From the NCBI RefSeq assembly GCF_000768705.1, contig NZ_AVPJ01000005.1, positions 124,001 to 188,000 of the forward strand: 64,000 bases of DNA. The letters are read 5' to 3'. The position numbers and the translations under genes are program-made. Position 1 is the first letter of the stretch, and the number at the start of each line of letters is the position of its first letter. The DNA comes from Knoellia sinensis KCTC 19936. Lineage in GTDB: Bacteria > Actinomycetota > Actinomycetes > Actinomycetales > Dermatophilaceae. Below the pieces are notes generated by a model. The model ran no database searches and was not told the DNA's origin. It worked only from the letters and a program-made list of their open reading frames with translations. Of the stretch, positions 18,112 through 28,197 are shown one piece after another.

Positions 18112-19113
18112 TCACTTTCGGGCGCGGACCGTATGCCGTCCGCCCGATTCGCGTCGTCCGTGACCGCCCGTGGCCGACGCGGAACCGCGGCGTGGGGCGA
18201 TCGGCGTGACGCCGGCGGTGAGGGTTCCGCCCTCGGTGTCGAGCTCGGCCAGGGTCGTGGAGATGCCGTGGACGACATCGCCCACGACGGCGAGGGAGAT
18301 GTGGCCGACACCGTGGAGGCGGATGTTGCGCACCGAGAGGTCGGGGTGCCGGAGCGCCCCACTGCCCTGCGGCAGGATGACGAAGTCGGTGTCGGACCAG
18401 TAGCAGACGAAGCGGGTCGTGCAGCCCGGCGCAGGCTCGTCGAGCTCGCGAAGGAGCCCGCTGCCAGGTCGCATCTGGCCGATGAGTCGCGTGGGCGCGG
18501 CGTAGGCCGCGTAGGTCCCGTGGTGCGGTGTGCCCAGCGTGACGAGCGTGTGGACGTGGGCGTCCCCGCCGAGGCGCGTCACGTAGTAGCGGGCGATGAG
18601 GCCGCCCAGGCTGTGGCCGACGATGTGGATCTTCTCGTAGCCGGTCTCGCGGACGATCGCCTCGATCTCCTCGCCGAGCTGCGCCGCGGCGGTGCGGATG
18701 TCGGCAGTGAAGGGCGAGTAGTTCATGGCGTAGATCGAGCCGAAGCCGCGGCGGGTCAGTCCGCGCCGCAGGAGGGTGAAGATCGACCGGTTGTCGATGA
18801 GCCCGTGCACGAGCAGGATCGGTGTGCCCGCGGCCTCGAGGTGCGAGATCAGCAGGCCGCGCTGCACCGGGGCGAGGTGCTCGATGCGGTAGCCGTGGAT
18901 GCCTTCGGCGCGGTCTTGGAAGATCCCCAGGGGATAGGTGGCGACGTGTGTGCTGAGCCAGGCCCCCTCGATCACCATGCCGATGAACGCTCGCGGCGTG
19001 AGCAACGTCCCGACGTTGCGGGCCACATTCCTCGAGGCCGTCATGGTGCGCCGGATCCGGCTCAGCGCGCCCGAACCGCCGCCTGAGGGATGCGTCTGCA
19101 GTGATGCCTCCAT
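18112..19113 (-). CDS. Alpha/beta hydrolase, triacylglycerol-lipase-like
   Basis: 333 aa from ATG 19113 (MEASLQTHPS); the longer frame to 19179 lacks support. The oxyanion region LLVHGLIDNRSIF, the nucleophile elbow IVGHSLGGLIARYY (Ser in GHSLG) and TLGTPHHGTYAA are those of class-2 lipase/acetyltransferase-like hydrolases. The catalytic His is probably in GVGHISLAVVGD. No clear signal peptide is seen. The substrate cannot be read from sequence; lipids or esters are likely. It is divergent from sucC with about 196 bp between them. Confidence 0.82.
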   Translation of the reverse strand: MEASLQTHPSGGGSGALSRIRRTMTASRNVARNVGTLLTPRAFIGMVIEGAWLSTHVATYPLGIFQDRAEGIHGYRIEHLAPVQRGLLISHLEAAGTPILLVHGLIDNRSIFTLLRRGLTRRGFGSIYAMNYSPFTADIRTAAAQLGEEIEAIVRETGYEKIHIVGHSLGGLIARYYVTRLGGDAHVHTLVTLGTPHHGTYAAYAAPTRLIGQMRPGSGLLRELDEPAPGCTTRFVCYWSDTDFVILPQGSGALRHPDLSVRNIRLHGVGHISLAVVGDVVHGISTTLAELDTEGGTLTAGVTPIAPRRGSASATGGHGRRESGGRHTVRARK

Positions 19114-19309
19114 GGTGATTGAAAGGTATACCGCGCGACCCGGTGGATCGCCATGGAGGCGCCGTGTCATCAGGATCACGCCCTCACACTGTCCGGAAAT
19201 GCAACCGACGGCGGCGTGCCGTGTCGCTCGGGGCTAGGCTCGCCTCCGGAACGGACCCGTGGCTCCAGCCCGGGTCAGTCAATCGATGACGTGAGGACGG
19301 AACGAATCC

Positions 19310-20485
19310 GTGGACCTTTTCGAGTACCAGGCACGCGACGTGTTCGAGAAGCACGGTGTACCCGTGCTGGCTGGCGCAGTCGCCACCACCCCTGAGGAGG
19401 CCCGTGCGGCCGCCGAGACCATCGGAGCCAAGAGCGGCGGCGTCACCGTCGTCAAGGCGCAGGTCAAGACGGGTGGGCGAGGCAAGGCGGGCGGCGTCAA
19501 GGTCGCCAAGTCGGCCGACGAGGCCCAGCAGCTGGCCGGGGAGATCCTCGGCATGGACATCAAGGGCCACACGGTCCACCAGGTGATGATCGCCCAGGGC
19601 GCGCAGATCGCCGAGGAGTACTACTTCTCGATCCTGCTCGACCGGACGAACCGCACCTACCTTGCGATGTGCAGCAAGGAGGGCGGCATGGACATCGAGC
19701 AGCTCGCCGTCGAGCGTCCCGAGGCCCTCGCCAAGATCGCGGTCGACCCCAACGTCGGCATCGACACGGCCAAGGCCCAGGAGATCGTCGACGCCGCTGG
19801 CTTCGACGCCGAGACCGGCGCCGCGATCGTCCCCGTCCTCGAGACCCTCTGGAAGGTCTACCGCGACGAGGACGCGACGCTCGTCGAGGTCAACCCCCTC
19901 GTCAAGGACAACGAGGGCAACATCGTGGCCCTCGACGGCAAGGTCACGCTCGACGAGAACGCTGAGTTCCGCCACGAGGACCACGCCGCCCTCGAGGACA
20001 AGGCTGCCGCTGACCCGCTCGAGGCCAAGGCCAAGGAGAAGGGCCTCAACTACGTCAAGCTCGACGGTGAGGTCGGCATCATCGGCAACGGCGCCGGACT
20101 CGTCATGAGCACCCTCGACGTCGTCGCCTACGCGGGCGAGGCGCACGGTGTGAAGCCGGCGAACTTCCTCGACATCGGTGGCGGCGCCAACGCGCAGGTC
20201 ATGGCCGACGGCCTCGACGTCATCCTCGGCGACGAGCAGGTCCGCGCCGTCTTCGTCAACGTCTTCGGTGGCATCACCGCGTGTGACGAGGTCGCCAACG
20301 GCATCAAGGGTGCCCTCGAGATCCTCGGTGACCACGCCACCAAGCCGCTCGTCGTCCGCCTCGACGGCAACAACGTCGACGCCGGCCGCGCCATTCTCAA
20401 CGAGCTGAACCACCCGCTCGTCACCCAGGTCGACACCATGGACGGCGCCGCGGCCAAGGCCGCCGAGCTCGCCGCCGCACAGTGA
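19310..20485 (+). CDS. sucC: Succinyl-CoA synthetase beta subunit
   Basis: 391 aa from GTG 19310 ([16 protein letters not shown], a near-universal SucC start). The ATP-grasp N-terminus has [18 protein letters not shown], and the C-terminal CoA-ligase domain has [18 protein letters not shown] and [10 protein letters not shown]. With SucD it converts succinyl-CoA, phosphate and NDP to succinate, CoA and NTP in the TCA cycle. Unlike most genes here, neither sucC nor sucD contains a GTATGCC motif. Confidence 0.97.
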   Translation: MDLFEYQARDVFEKHGVPVLAGAVATTPEEARAAAETIGAKSGGVTVVKAQVKTGGRGKAGGVKVAKSADEAQQLAGEILGMDIKGHTVHQVMIAQGAQIAEEYYFSILLDRTNRTYLAMCSKEGGMDIEQLAVERPEALAKIAVDPNVGIDTAKAQEIVDAAGFDAETGAAIVPVLETLWKVYRDEDATLVEVNPLVKDNEGNIVALDGKVTLDENAEFRHEDHAALEDKAAADPLEAKAKEKGLNYVKLDGEVGIIGNGAGLVMSTLDVVAYAGEAHGVKPANFLDIGGGANAQVMADGLDVILGDEQVRAVFVNVFGGITACDEVANGIKGALEILGDHATKPLVVRLDGNNVDAGRAILNELNHPLVTQVDTMDGAAAKAAELAAAQ

Positions 20486-20535
20486 CATTCAACAACTCGA
20501 CCCGCTGACGGCAGACCAAAGGAAACGCATCCACT

Positions 20536-21417
20536 ATGTCCATTTACCTCAACGCTGACAGCAAGATCATCGTCCAGGGCATGACCGGCGGCATGGGCTC
20601 CAAGCACACCGCCCTCATGCTCGACGCCGGCTCCAACATCGTCGGCGGCGTCAACGCCCGCAAGGCCGGCACGACCGCTGAGATCGGCGGCCAGGAGCTC
20701 CCCGTCTTCGGCTCCGTCAAGGAGGCCATGGAGGCCACGGGCGCCAACGTCTCGGTCGCCTTCGTCCCGCCGCAGTTCGCCAAGGACGCCGCCATCGAGG
20801 CCATCGACGCCGAGATCCCGCTCCTCGTCGTCATCACCGAGGGCATCCCGGTCAAGGACACGGCCGAGTTCTTCAACTACTCGATCGGCAAGAAGACCCG
20901 GATCATCGGCCCGAACTGCCCCGGCATCATCACGCCGGAGGAGTCGCTCGCCGGCATCACGCCGCACACCATCGCGGGCAAGGGCCCGATCGGTCTCGTG
21001 TCCAAGTCGGGCACGCTGACCTACCAGATGATGTACGAACTGCGTGACTACGGCTTCACCACGGCCATCGGCATCGGCGGCGACCCGATCATCGGCACCA
21101 CGCACATCGACGCCCTCGAAGCGTTCGAGGCCGACCCCGAGACCAAGGCGATCGTCATGATCGGCGAGATCGGTGGCGACGCCGAGGAGCGCGCCGCGGC
21201 CTACATCAAGGAGCACGTCACGAAGCCGGTCGTCGGCTACGTCGCCGGCTTCACGGCTCCCGAGGGCAAGACCATGGGCCACGCCGGCGCCATCGTCTCC
21301 GGCTCGTCGGGCACCGCCCAGGCCAAGAAGGAGGCCCTCGAGGCCGCTGGGGTCAAGGTCGGCAAGACGCCATCCGAGACGGCCGAGCTCATGCGCGAGA
21401 TCATGCGGAGTCTCTGA
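20536..21417 (+). CDS. sucD: Succinyl-CoA synthetase alpha subunit
   Basis: 293 aa from ATG 20536, with AAAGGAAA about 10 nt upstream. CoA-binding Rossmann part: [15 protein letters not shown] (family GxTGxxG). The phosphohistidine loop is [22 protein letters not shown], His near residue 248. It forms the heterodimer with SucC encoded 50 bp upstream; the operon ends in a strong hairpin at 21462. Confidence 0.97.
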   Translation: MSIYLNADSKIIVQGMTGGMGSKHTALMLDAGSNIVGGVNARKAGTTAEIGGQELPVFGSVKEAMEATGANVSVAFVPPQFAKDAAIEAIDAEIPLLVVITEGIPVKDTAEFFNYSIGKKTRIIGPNCPGIITPEESLAGITPHTIAGKGPIGLVSKSGTLTYQMMYELRDYGFTTAIGIGGDPIIGTTHIDALEAFEADPETKAIVMIGEIGGDAEERAAAYIKEHVTKPVVGYVAGFTAPEGKTMGHAGAIVSGSSGTAQAKKEALEAAGVKVGKTPSETAELMREIMRSL

Positions 21418-21461
21418 CAGCCAGCACCTGGCTGACCCTGGACTGACGCGCACAGCGCAAC

Positions 21462-21508
21462 GCGAGCGGGCGGCATACCGAGAATTTTTCGGTATGCCGC
21501 CCGCTCGC
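21462..21508. terminator. sucCD terminator built from paired GTATGCC motifs
   Basis: Perfect 20-bp stem (21462-21481 with 21489-21508), 7-nt loop GAATTTT, followed by CTTTGT. Each arm carries the recurring motif: GGCATACC on the left and GGTATGCC followed by GCCCGCTCGCC on the right. It lies between sucD and the convergent anti-sigma-like gene and should terminate both. Pairing of a genome-frequent word into a terminator is the arrangement seen for neisserial and pasteurellacean uptake sequences. Confidence 0.9.
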
Positions 21509-21539
21509 CTTTGTCTGGCGCGGTCGCCTCAGTCGCCGG

Positions 21540-22565
21540 TCACCTCGCGGCGGCGGCATCCATGAGCCGACCCAGGGCCGCCCAGGTGCTGGCTGAGTTG
21601 GCCTCCCGCTGCCCGGTGATGACGATCGTGGCGGTGTTGGTGTTGCCGCGCATCGCCACGACTCCGACGTAGTCGGTGCGTGGTCCGCTGCCGTTGGGGT
21701 AGTCGGAGGTCACGGCGACGGTGCCCGCGCGCGGTCCGGCCTTGATGGTGACGTCGGGGTCGGGATTGGACGCGCATTGCGGGTCGGCGAGCATCGCCCG
21801 CACCACGGCGGCCGGCTCACTGTCGTTGCTGTCGCCGTCCGAGGAGAGGTTCGACGTCTGGACGCGCTGCCCCCCGATGAAGTCCCCAGTCGTCGTGTCC
21901 TTCATCCACGTCACGCCGGCGGGTGCGACCTCCGCGTTGGGATCGCACACCATCATGGCTCCGACGGTGGCCTCGTTGGGCCATTCGGACACGATCGATT
22001 CGGCGACCCCGGCAGATGTCCACGCCGCCGCACCGAGGAAGAGGCTGCTCGCGGGACGCGGCGACCCGACGGTGTGGATCGTCGGGGGCGTCTGTCCTGC
22101 CGGGGGTGGAGTCGAGCCACCGCCGGCCGGCGCCGACGCCTTCGGCTGCCCCGGCGTCGGGTCGGAGGTGGCCGTGGGTGACCGCCTTGTCGGCGAACTG
22201 CTGGGCCTCGGGGCCACAGCGCGTGTGGCGGATGAACTCGGCGCGAGAGTGGGTGTCGGCCTGGTGGTCGTGGTCGGGGTGTCCGACACGAGCGAGGGTG
22301 ACGGCGTCGCGGGAAGCGGTGGGGGAGCGGCGTCCTCGCGGGCGAGGCCACGGAAACCCAGGGCTCCGACGATCACCACTGCTGCCGCGACGGCAGCCGT
22401 GATGGCGAGCATGCGGCGACGGTGGTCGGCGGCGCCGCGGGCCCGGACGAACGCCGGCTCCGGCAGTGGGGTGGCCTCCACGTCGGCACGCAGGGACAGG
22501 AGTGCGGAGCGCAGGAAGGCGTCGTCGTCGGGGGTCCACGTGTCGGTGGTCTGGAGCTCATCCAT
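21540..22565 (-). CDS. Anti-sigma-factor-like membrane protein
   Basis: 341 aa. A short cytoplasmic N-terminus (about 1-50) precedes one membrane helix (MLAITAAVAAAVVIVGALGF). A Pro/Ser/Thr-rich extracellular linker runs to about residue 165, then a globular domain of unknown family (SLFLGAAAWTSAGVAESIVSEW ... AVTSDYPNGSGPRTDYVG). Its start overlaps the sigma factor stop by 8 bp. The position and topology fit an anti-sigma or sensor partner, but no zinc-binding HxxxCxxC motif is visible, so that role is inferred from context. Confidence 0.65.
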   Translation of the reverse strand: MDELQTTDTWTPDDDAFLRSALLSLRADVEATPLPEPAFVRARGAADHRRRMLAITAAVAAAVVIVGALGFRGLAREDAAPPPLPATPSPSLVSDTPTTTTRPTPTLAPSSSATRAVAPRPSSSPTRRSPTATSDPTPGQPKASAPAGGGSTPPPAGQTPPTIHTVGSPRPASSLFLGAAAWTSAGVAESIVSEWPNEATVGAMMVCDPNAEVAPAGVTWMKDTTTGDFIGGQRVQTSNLSSDGDSNDSEPAAVVRAMLADPQCASNPDPDVTIKAGPRAGTVAVTSDYPNGSGPRTDYVGVVAMRGNTNTATIVITGQREANSASTWAALGRLMDAAAAR

Positions 22566-23115
22566 GGCGAGCCTCCTTCCTCTGGGGGCTGGGCATTCGG
22601 GCTGTGGTGGTGGCTGCCCCGCTCGGGGCTGCTGGGCCGGAGCGGAGCAGGTCCGCGAGTTGGGCTCGGCCGCGGTGGAGCCTGGCCTTGACGGTCCCCG
22701 CCGGGACGCCCAGTTCTGCCGCGATCTGTTCGATGCTCCGGTCGCCGAGGTAGTGCAGCGCGACCGTCTCGCGAAGCGCCGGGCTCAGCTGCCGGAGGGC
22801 GGCGACGACGGCGACGCGGTTCTCGTCGGGTTGGGCCTGGGTCGCTGTCGCTCCGTGCCGGGTGTAGGCGCGGTCGCGGGCCTTGCCGCGGCGCCACTGG
22901 GAGATGGCGATGCGGCGGGCGACGGTGCGGACCCAGGCCGTGGGGTCGTCGTGCGTGGAGACGCGGGTCCAGTCGCTCCAGGCCTTGGCGAACGCCTCCT
23001 GGGTGGCGTCCTGCGCGAGGGTGAGGTCGCCGGTGGTGGCGTACACGAGGTGCACGACCCTCGGTGCGGCTGCTCGATAGAAGTCATCGAACGACTGCGT
23101 ATCCCTGTCCCTCAC
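22558..23115 (-). CDS. ECF sigma factor (SigE-like family)
   Basis: 185 aa from GTG 23115 (MRDRDTQSFDDFYRAAAP); a far longer open frame continues upstream but only as the shadow of perM. Region 2: VHLVYATTGDLTLAQDATQEAFAKAW and DPTAWVRTVARRIAISQWRR. Region 4: LRQLSPALRETVALHYLGDRSIEQIAAELGVPAGTVKARLHRGR. It directs RNA polymerase to a small regulon, probably including its own promoter, and is coupled to the membrane protein encoded downstream. Confidence 0.9.
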   Translation of the reverse strand: MRDRDTQSFDDFYRAAAPRVVHLVYATTGDLTLAQDATQEAFAKAWSDWTRVSTHDDPTAWVRTVARRIAISQWRRGKARDRAYTRHGATATQAQPDENRVAVVAALRQLSPALRETVALHYLGDRSIEQIAAELGVPAGTVKARLHRGRAQLADLLRSGPAAPSGAATTTARMPSPQRKEARHG

Positions 23116-23287
23116 GGCTTGCCCCCTGGTCGGTCGGTCTCCATCTTCACCCCAGCAGACGCGCGAGCGGGGCCAAAGGTTGCACGGTACGCACGGGGGA
23201 ATTGCAGGCCCGGGTGAGAGTCCGGGTCTGGCCGGCTCGGCGTGTGCGCCACGGTCCGAGGCGGGCACCGGGGGAGACTGGGCGGCA

Positions 23288-24532
23288 ATGACAGTCATGG
23301 ATCTGCTGCGGGGCGTTCGCCCCTCTGACGACGCCGACGGCGAGAGGATGCCTCGGGCGTCGTGGCTTCCCGACCCGGCACGCGACGTCCTCATCGGCGT
23401 GGTGACCGGTCTCCTGTCGCTCCTCGTCGTGCTCGTGCCCACCGTCCTCGGCTGGATGCTCGACCCGCGCCCGGCCGCGTCCTTCGCCGAGCCGCTCGGC
23501 GCTGGCGCGTCCCTGTGGCTGCTCGTCCAGGGGGCACACCTCGGGTCCGGCGCGATGGTCATCGCCTTCCTGCCGCTCGTGCTGGGTGCTCTCGCCGTCT
23601 GGGGAGCCGCCCGCGGGGCGAGCCGGGCGCTGGCAACCGCCGATGTCGATGATGCGTGGTGGGCCGATCTGTTGCCGCGTTCGGTTGCGGGCGTCGCCGT
23701 CCGCTGGTGGATCGGGTATGCCGTCGCCGTCGGTCTGGCTTCCGCCCTCACCCTCGCGGGGTCGTTGCCCCTGCGGTGGCCCAGTCTGGCGGCGCCCCTC
23801 GTGGCCGTGCCCGGGCTGGCGCTCATCGTGGCCCTGCGGCGACTGGCCCGAGAGGCCGAGATCATCGGGCCACGCCTCGAGGCCAGGGTCCTGCCGGACG
23901 TCGTCCGTCGGGCCGCGCGTCCTGCGCTTCGCGGACTGATCGTCGTGCTCGGGGTGGCGTTGTCGATCGTGCTGGCTGCGATCGCGCTGAAGTGGGACTC
24001 GGTGACGAACCTCCAGAGCGAGATCGGCGGTGGCGTGCTCGGCGGCGTCCTGCTCGTGGCCGTGCAGGCCGCCTCCCTCCCGAACCTCGCGCTCTGGGTC
24101 GTCGGACTCCTCGCCGGACCGGGCTTCTCCGTCGTCGACGGGGCACACACCTCCGTCGCCGGGACGACGAGCGGGCTCATGCCGCTCGTTCCGGTCTTCG
24201 GCGCCATGCCGCAACCGGGGACCTATCCCTGGCCGGTACGCCTGCTCGTGCTGGTCCCCGTGCTCATCGGCGCCTTCATCGGCCGGCGCTCGCTCACGTC
24301 GGTGGCTCGCCTGTCCTCCCTGCGGACCAAGGCGTCCGTCGCTGCTGTCGCGTGCGTGCTCGTCGCTGGTGCGGTGGGCGTGCTCGACGCGATCGGCGGC
24401 GGGTCACTCGGTGCCTACCGGCTCGGCGACATCGGCACCCCGGCTCTCTGGACGTCGGTCGTCCTCGGAGCCGAACTGCTCGTCGGCGCGCTCGCGGTCG
24501 TTGCGTGGGACGCCTGGCGTCTGCGCCGCTGA
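23288..24532 (+). CDS. PerM-like (DUF6350) integral membrane protein
   Basis: 414 aa with about eight to nine hydrophobic segments and few charged loops. In mycobacteria perM (Rv0955) lies between sucCD and purN/purH and supports cell division; the same order here (sucCD, this gene, purN, purH) supports the assignment together with length and topology. The start ATG 23288 is followed by MTVMDLLRGVRPSDDADGE. It is divergent from the ECF sigma factor gene with 172 bp between them. Confidence 0.8.
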   Translation: MTVMDLLRGVRPSDDADGERMPRASWLPDPARDVLIGVVTGLLSLLVVLVPTVLGWMLDPRPAASFAEPLGAGASLWLLVQGAHLGSGAMVIAFLPLVLGALAVWGAARGASRALATADVDDAWWADLLPRSVAGVAVRWWIGYAVAVGLASALTLAGSLPLRWPSLAAPLVAVPGLALIVALRRLAREAEIIGPRLEARVLPDVVRRAARPALRGLIVVLGVALSIVLAAIALKWDSVTNLQSEIGGGVLGGVLLVAVQAASLPNLALWVVGLLAGPGFSVVDGAHTSVAGTTSGLMPLVPVFGAMPQPGTYPWPVRLLVLVPVLIGAFIGRRSLTSVARLSSLRTKASVAAVACVLVAGAVGVLDAIGGGSLGAYRLGDIGTPALWTSVVLGAELLVGALAVVAWDAWRLRR

Positions 24533-24578
24533 CGTCGTCCTTGACCTCAAGCGTGGGTGAGGTCCTAGCGTGCCGGAC

Positions 24579-25490
24579 ATGCGCCGAACCGAACCTGCCC
24601 TGACCTCCGTGCTGGATCCCGCCGCATTCGGACGACAGGGGTTCGGTGCCATGCGGCTGCGTGACGACGCGGTCAGCGAGGCGGTCGGTGACCCGGACCG
24701 GGACCCACTGGCCGTGGTGCACGCGGCGCCCGACGCGGGCGTCTCGATGGTCGACACGGCTGATGCCTACGGGAACGAGGAGCTCGTGGGGCGAGCGATC
24801 CGCAGTCGCCGTGACGAGGTGGTGCTCGCCAGCAAGTTCGGCCTCGTGCGGACCGAAGACGTGGCAGGAGACTTTGGTGTGCGGGCTGACGCGGCCTATG
24901 TGCGGCAGGCGTGCGAGGCGAGTCTCCGGCGGCTCGGCGTCGACGTCATCGACCTGTACTACCTGCACCATCGCAGCGACGAGGTTCCCATCGAGGAGAC
25001 GATGGGTGCGATGGCGGACCTGGTGGCGCAGGGGAAGGTCAGGGCTCTCGGCCTCTCCAACGTCACGGCCGACGACCTGCGTCGCGCCCATGCGGTCCAC
25101 CCGGTCATGGCGCTCCAGGAGCGCTGGTCGGTTCTGGACCGTGAGATCGAGCTGGAACTGGTGTCAACTGCGATCGACCTCGGCACGATGATCGTCGCCC
25201 ACTCGCCCCACGGCCACGGGCTCCTGCACCGGACCGACGCGTCCGGGTCCGGGATCGGACCCGGCCTGATGACATCACTCGCCGAGATCGCCGCGGCCCA
25301 CGACGTGACCCCGGGACAGGTCGCGCTGGCGTGGGTGCAGCACCGTCAACAGGTCCACGGGATTCCGGTCGTCCCCCTGCCCGGCACCACACGGGTCAGC
25401 CACCTCCGTGCGAACCTCGCGGCGGCCCATGTGGTCCTCAGCAGGTCAGAGCTCCGGCGTCTGGACGAACCGGGGATTGCGTCTGGATAG
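24579..25490 (+). CDS. Aldo/keto reductase
   Basis: About 303 aa from ATG 24579 (GTG 24570 also possible). AKR barrel with the tetrad residues visible: Asp in VSMVDTADAYG, Tyr in the same motif, Lys in VVLASKFG, His in YYLHHRSD. NADPH-binding C-terminus: VVPLPGTTRVSHLRANLAA. Homologues reduce aldehydes and ketones; the substrate is unknown. It lies between perM and purN and ends 10 bp before purN, so it is probably cotranscribed. Confidence 0.9.
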   Translation: MRRTEPALTSVLDPAAFGRQGFGAMRLRDDAVSEAVGDPDRDPLAVVHAAPDAGVSMVDTADAYGNEELVGRAIRSRRDEVVLASKFGLVRTEDVAGDFGVRADAAYVRQACEASLRRLGVDVIDLYYLHHRSDEVPIEETMGAMADLVAQGKVRALGLSNVTADDLRRAHAVHPVMALQERWSVLDREIELELVSTAIDLGTMIVAHSPHGHGLLHRTDASGSGIGPGLMTSLAEIAAAHDVTPGQVALAWVQHRQQVHGIPVVPLPGTTRVSHLRANLAAAHVVLSRSELRRLDEPGIASG

Positions 25491-25500
25491 GGTGCTCGGC

Positions 25501-26091
25501 GTGAACGCACCCGCCGGCATCGTCGTCCTCGTCTCAGGCTCGGGGACGCTCCTCCAGGCGCTCATCGACGCCAGTCTCGACCCGGCATACGGCGTTCGCA
25601 TCCTGGCGGTCGGCGCGGATCGGGACGACATCGAAGGCCTGCGTCGCGCGGAGCGAGCCGGCATCGACACCTTTGTATGCCGGGTGCGCGACTTCCCGGA
25701 CCGAGTCGCCTGGGACGAGGGGCTGGCTGCCGAGATCGCCTCTCGCGCGCCGGACTTCGTCGTCTCCGCCGGGTTCATGAAGATCCTCGGTCCGGCGACG
25801 CTCGGCGGGCCGTTCATCCTCAACACGCATCCTGCGCTTCTCCCGAGCTTCCCCGGGGCCCACGCGGTGCGCGATGCGCTGGCGCACGGCGTCAAGGTCA
25901 CCGGGACGACGGCGCACATCGTGGACGCAGGTGTCGACACGGGGCCGATCCTCGCGCAGCGAGCGGTCGCCGTGAGTGAGGACGACACAGAGGAGACGCT
26001 GCACGAGCGGATCAAGGTCGAGGAGCGGGAGCTCCTGGTCGACCTCGTGGGCGCTCTGGGACGTGGCGAGCTGGTCCCGCCGGGCCGCTAG
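25501..26091 (+). CDS. purN: Phosphoribosylglycinamide formyltransferase
   Basis: 196 aa from GTG 25501 ([24 protein letters not shown] 25492 also possible). Signature residues are present: Asn-His in [12 protein letters not shown], and Asp in [13 protein letters not shown]. It transfers a formyl group from 10-formyl-THF to GAR, step 3 of purine synthesis. The usual SGSGTNLQ reads SGSGTLLQ here. Followed by a ZTP riboswitch and purH. Confidence 0.95.
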   Translation: MNAPAGIVVLVSGSGTLLQALIDASLDPAYGVRILAVGADRDDIEGLRRAERAGIDTFVCRVRDFPDRVAWDEGLAAEIASRAPDFVVSAGFMKILGPATLGGPFILNTHPALLPSFPGAHAVRDALAHGVKVTGTTAHIVDAGVDTGPILAQRAVAVSEDDTEETLHERIKVEERELLVDLVGALGRGELVPPGR

Positions 26092-26094
26092 AAT

Positions 26095-26180
26095 CGGGCG
26101 CGACGACTGGCGCGGGTGGACCACCACCGGGGAGTCACATGGGAGTTGCATCGCCCGCCTGGGTGCACCCGGCAGTTCAC
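26095..26180 (+). promoter_or_regulatory. ZTP riboswitch (pfl motif) upstream of purH
   Basis: Between purN and purH the RNA carries the conserved pfl blocks in order: GCGACGACTGGCG (26100-26112), ACCACCGGGGAG (26122-26133) and CCGCCTGGGTGC (26156-26167). ZTP riboswitches bind the AICAR derivatives ZMP/ZTP and raise expression of folate/purine genes when formyl-THF is limiting. PurH consumes AICAR with 10-formyl-THF, so the control is logical. The exact 5' boundary is approximate. Confidence 0.85.
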
Positions 26181-26230
26181 TGAACGACCGTACCCACCGC
26201 ACGACCGCACCCCACGCCGCGATTGGAGCC

Positions 26231-27889
26231 ATGACCATGGCCGTTTCCGTCAGCAAGCCCGGACCCACGCAGGACCGCCGACCGATCCGTCGGGCCCTCA
26301 TCTCGGTCTTCGACAAGACCGGACTGGAGGACCTGGCTCGGGGCCTGCACGAGGCGGGAGTGTCGATCGTGTCGACGGGTGGCTCGGCCAAGCTCATCGA
26401 GGGGCTGGGCATCCCGGTGACCGAGGTCGCGGACCTCACTGGCTTCCCGGAGTGCCTCGAGGGTCGCGTCAAGACGCTGCACCCGATGGTGCACGCCGGC
26501 ATCCTCGCCGACACGCGCAAGCCGGACCACGTGGAGCAGCTGGGTGAGCTCGGGGTCGAGCCGTTCGACCTCGTCGTCGTGAACCTCTATCCGTTCGCGG
26601 ACACGGTCGCCTCCGGTGCCGCTGCCGACGACATCGTCGAGAACATCGACATCGGTGGACCCTCGATGGTTCGAGCCGCGGCAAAGAACCACCCGAGCGT
26701 GGCCGTGGTCGTCGACCCGACGGCATACGGCGATGTTCTGGACGCAGCGCGGGGTGAGGGATTCACGTTCGAGGAGCGCAAGGCGCTCGCGGCGAAGGCG
26801 TTCGTGCACACGGCGACCTACGACGTCCACGTCGCGTCGTGGATGGGCAACGCCTACGTCGACTCGTCGGAGGGTTCGGGATTCCCGGCCTGGGTCGGCG
26901 CGACGTGGACCAAGTCCACAGTGCTGCGTTATGGCGAGAACCCGCACCAGAGTGCGGCGCTCTATGCCTCGGGGTTCGCGCCGGAGCCGGGGCTGGCGCA
27001 GGCGAAGCAGCTGCACGGCAAGGAGATGTCCTACAACAACTACGTCGACGCCGATGCTGCGGTGCGGGCGGCATATGACCACGGCGACAAGCCGACGGTC
27101 GCGATCATCAAGCACGCGAACCCGTGCGGGATCGCTGTGGGCGCTGATGTCGCGGACGCGCACGCGAAGGCGCACGCGTGCGACCCGGTGTCGGCGTTCG
27201 GCGGGATCATCGCCACGAACCGGCCCGTGACCGTCGAGATGGCACGGACGGTCGCCGACATCTTCACCGAGGTCGTCGTGGCTCCCGGCTTCGACGCCGA
27301 GGCACTCGAGGTGCTGACCGCGAAGAAGAACATCCGCCTGCTCGAGGCGGCGGCGCCGTCGCGGGGTGGGGCCGAGATCCGGCCCATCTCCGGTGGGTTG
27401 CTGATGCAGCACCGCGATGCGGTCGACGCCGTGGTGTCGGATGACGCTGGTGCTGTTGTTGGCGGGGACGACGCGGCGAACTGGCGATTGGTGTCCGGGG
27501 ACGCCGCGGACGAGGCGACGCTCGCGGACCTGCAGTTCGCGTGGCGCTCCGTGCGTGCCGTGAAGTCCAACGCGATCCTCCTCGCTTCGGGCGGGGCGTC
27601 GGTCGGGATCGGCATGGGCCAAGTGAACCGCGTCGACTCGTGCCACCTCGCGGTGTCGCGCGCGAACTCGGGTGCTGCTGAGGAAGGTGGCGTCGAACGG
27701 GCGCGCGGGGCAGTGGCGTCGTCGGACGCGTTCTTCCCGTTCGCCGACGGACTCCAGGTGCTCATCGACGCCGGGGTGCGCGCGGTCGTGGCGCCCGGCG
27801 GGTCGATGCGGGACGGCGAGGTCATCGAGGCGGCGCAGGCTGCCGGCGTGACGCTCTACTTCACGGGCACCCGCCACTTCGCCCACTGA
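26231..27889 (+). CDS. purH: Bifunctional AICAR transformylase / IMP cyclohydrolase
   Basis: 552 aa from ATG 26231 (ATG 26237 equally possible). N-terminal MGS-like cyclohydrolase: [41 protein letters not shown]-terminal transformylase: [64 protein letters not shown]. It performs the last two steps of IMP synthesis. Controlled by the upstream ZTP riboswitch. Confidence 0.97.
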   Translation: MTMAVSVSKPGPTQDRRPIRRALISVFDKTGLEDLARGLHEAGVSIVSTGGSAKLIEGLGIPVTEVADLTGFPECLEGRVKTLHPMVHAGILADTRKPDHVEQLGELGVEPFDLVVVNLYPFADTVASGAAADDIVENIDIGGPSMVRAAAKNHPSVAVVVDPTAYGDVLDAARGEGFTFEERKALAAKAFVHTATYDVHVASWMGNAYVDSSEGSGFPAWVGATWTKSTVLRYGENPHQSAALYASGFAPEPGLAQAKQLHGKEMSYNNYVDADAAVRAAYDHGDKPTVAIIKHANPCGIAVGADVADAHAKAHACDPVSAFGGIIATNRPVTVEMARTVADIFTEVVVAPGFDAEALEVLTAKKNIRLLEAAAPSRGGAEIRPISGGLLMQHRDAVDAVVSDDAGAVVGGDDAANWRLVSGDAADEATLADLQFAWRSVRAVKSNAILLASGGASVGIGMGQVNRVDSCHLAVSRANSGAAEEGGVERARGAVASSDAFFPFADGLQVLIDAGVRAVVAPGGSMRDGEVIEAAQAAGVTLYFTGTRHFAH

Positions 27890-27919
27890 GTCCCAACCCC
27901 AACCTGGGCACACCCGCTC

Positions 27920-28044
27920 GTCCCGACCTCACCGAATTCCTCCGTTCGGGACGTTGAACCATTGATCCCGAACCGAGGAATTCGGTGAGTTCGGGACGTT
28001 GAACCATTGATGTCCCGAACCGAGGAATTCGGTGAGTTCGGGAC
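27920..28044. repeat. Three copies of a GAATTC-centred palindromic element
   Basis: In the 308-bp gap 27890-28197. Copy A1 (27920-27950) is inverted relative to A2 (27966-27997) and A3 (28013-28044). The unit reads TCCCGAACcgAGGAATTCggtgaGTTCGGGA with 8-9 bp outer arms and a GAATTC centre. A2 and A3 are spaced 47 bp apart, and A1 and A2 are followed by the same ACGTTGAACCATTGAT tail. One further copy ends the array at 55787. The remaining gap up to 28197 holds only the promoter of the small-protein cluster. Confidence 0.85.
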
Positions 28045-28197
28045 TGGTGGTGATCCAGTGGCTCAGGTGGGCGGGTCCGCTCTGCCCTGATCTCGCCATG
28101 GGGCGAGGGGTCTTCGGAGGGATGTCGTCGAGCGCGAGACCGCAGGATATTGGCGTTGGGACCGGCGGGGCCTCTCGCTGGGGAGAGGGATGGGGTC

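Noticed and set aside
22558-24207. 549-aa reading frame ending in the sigma factor
   Set aside because: Everything upstream of 23115 is antisense to perM and of shadow composition; the sigma factor needs only 185 codons.
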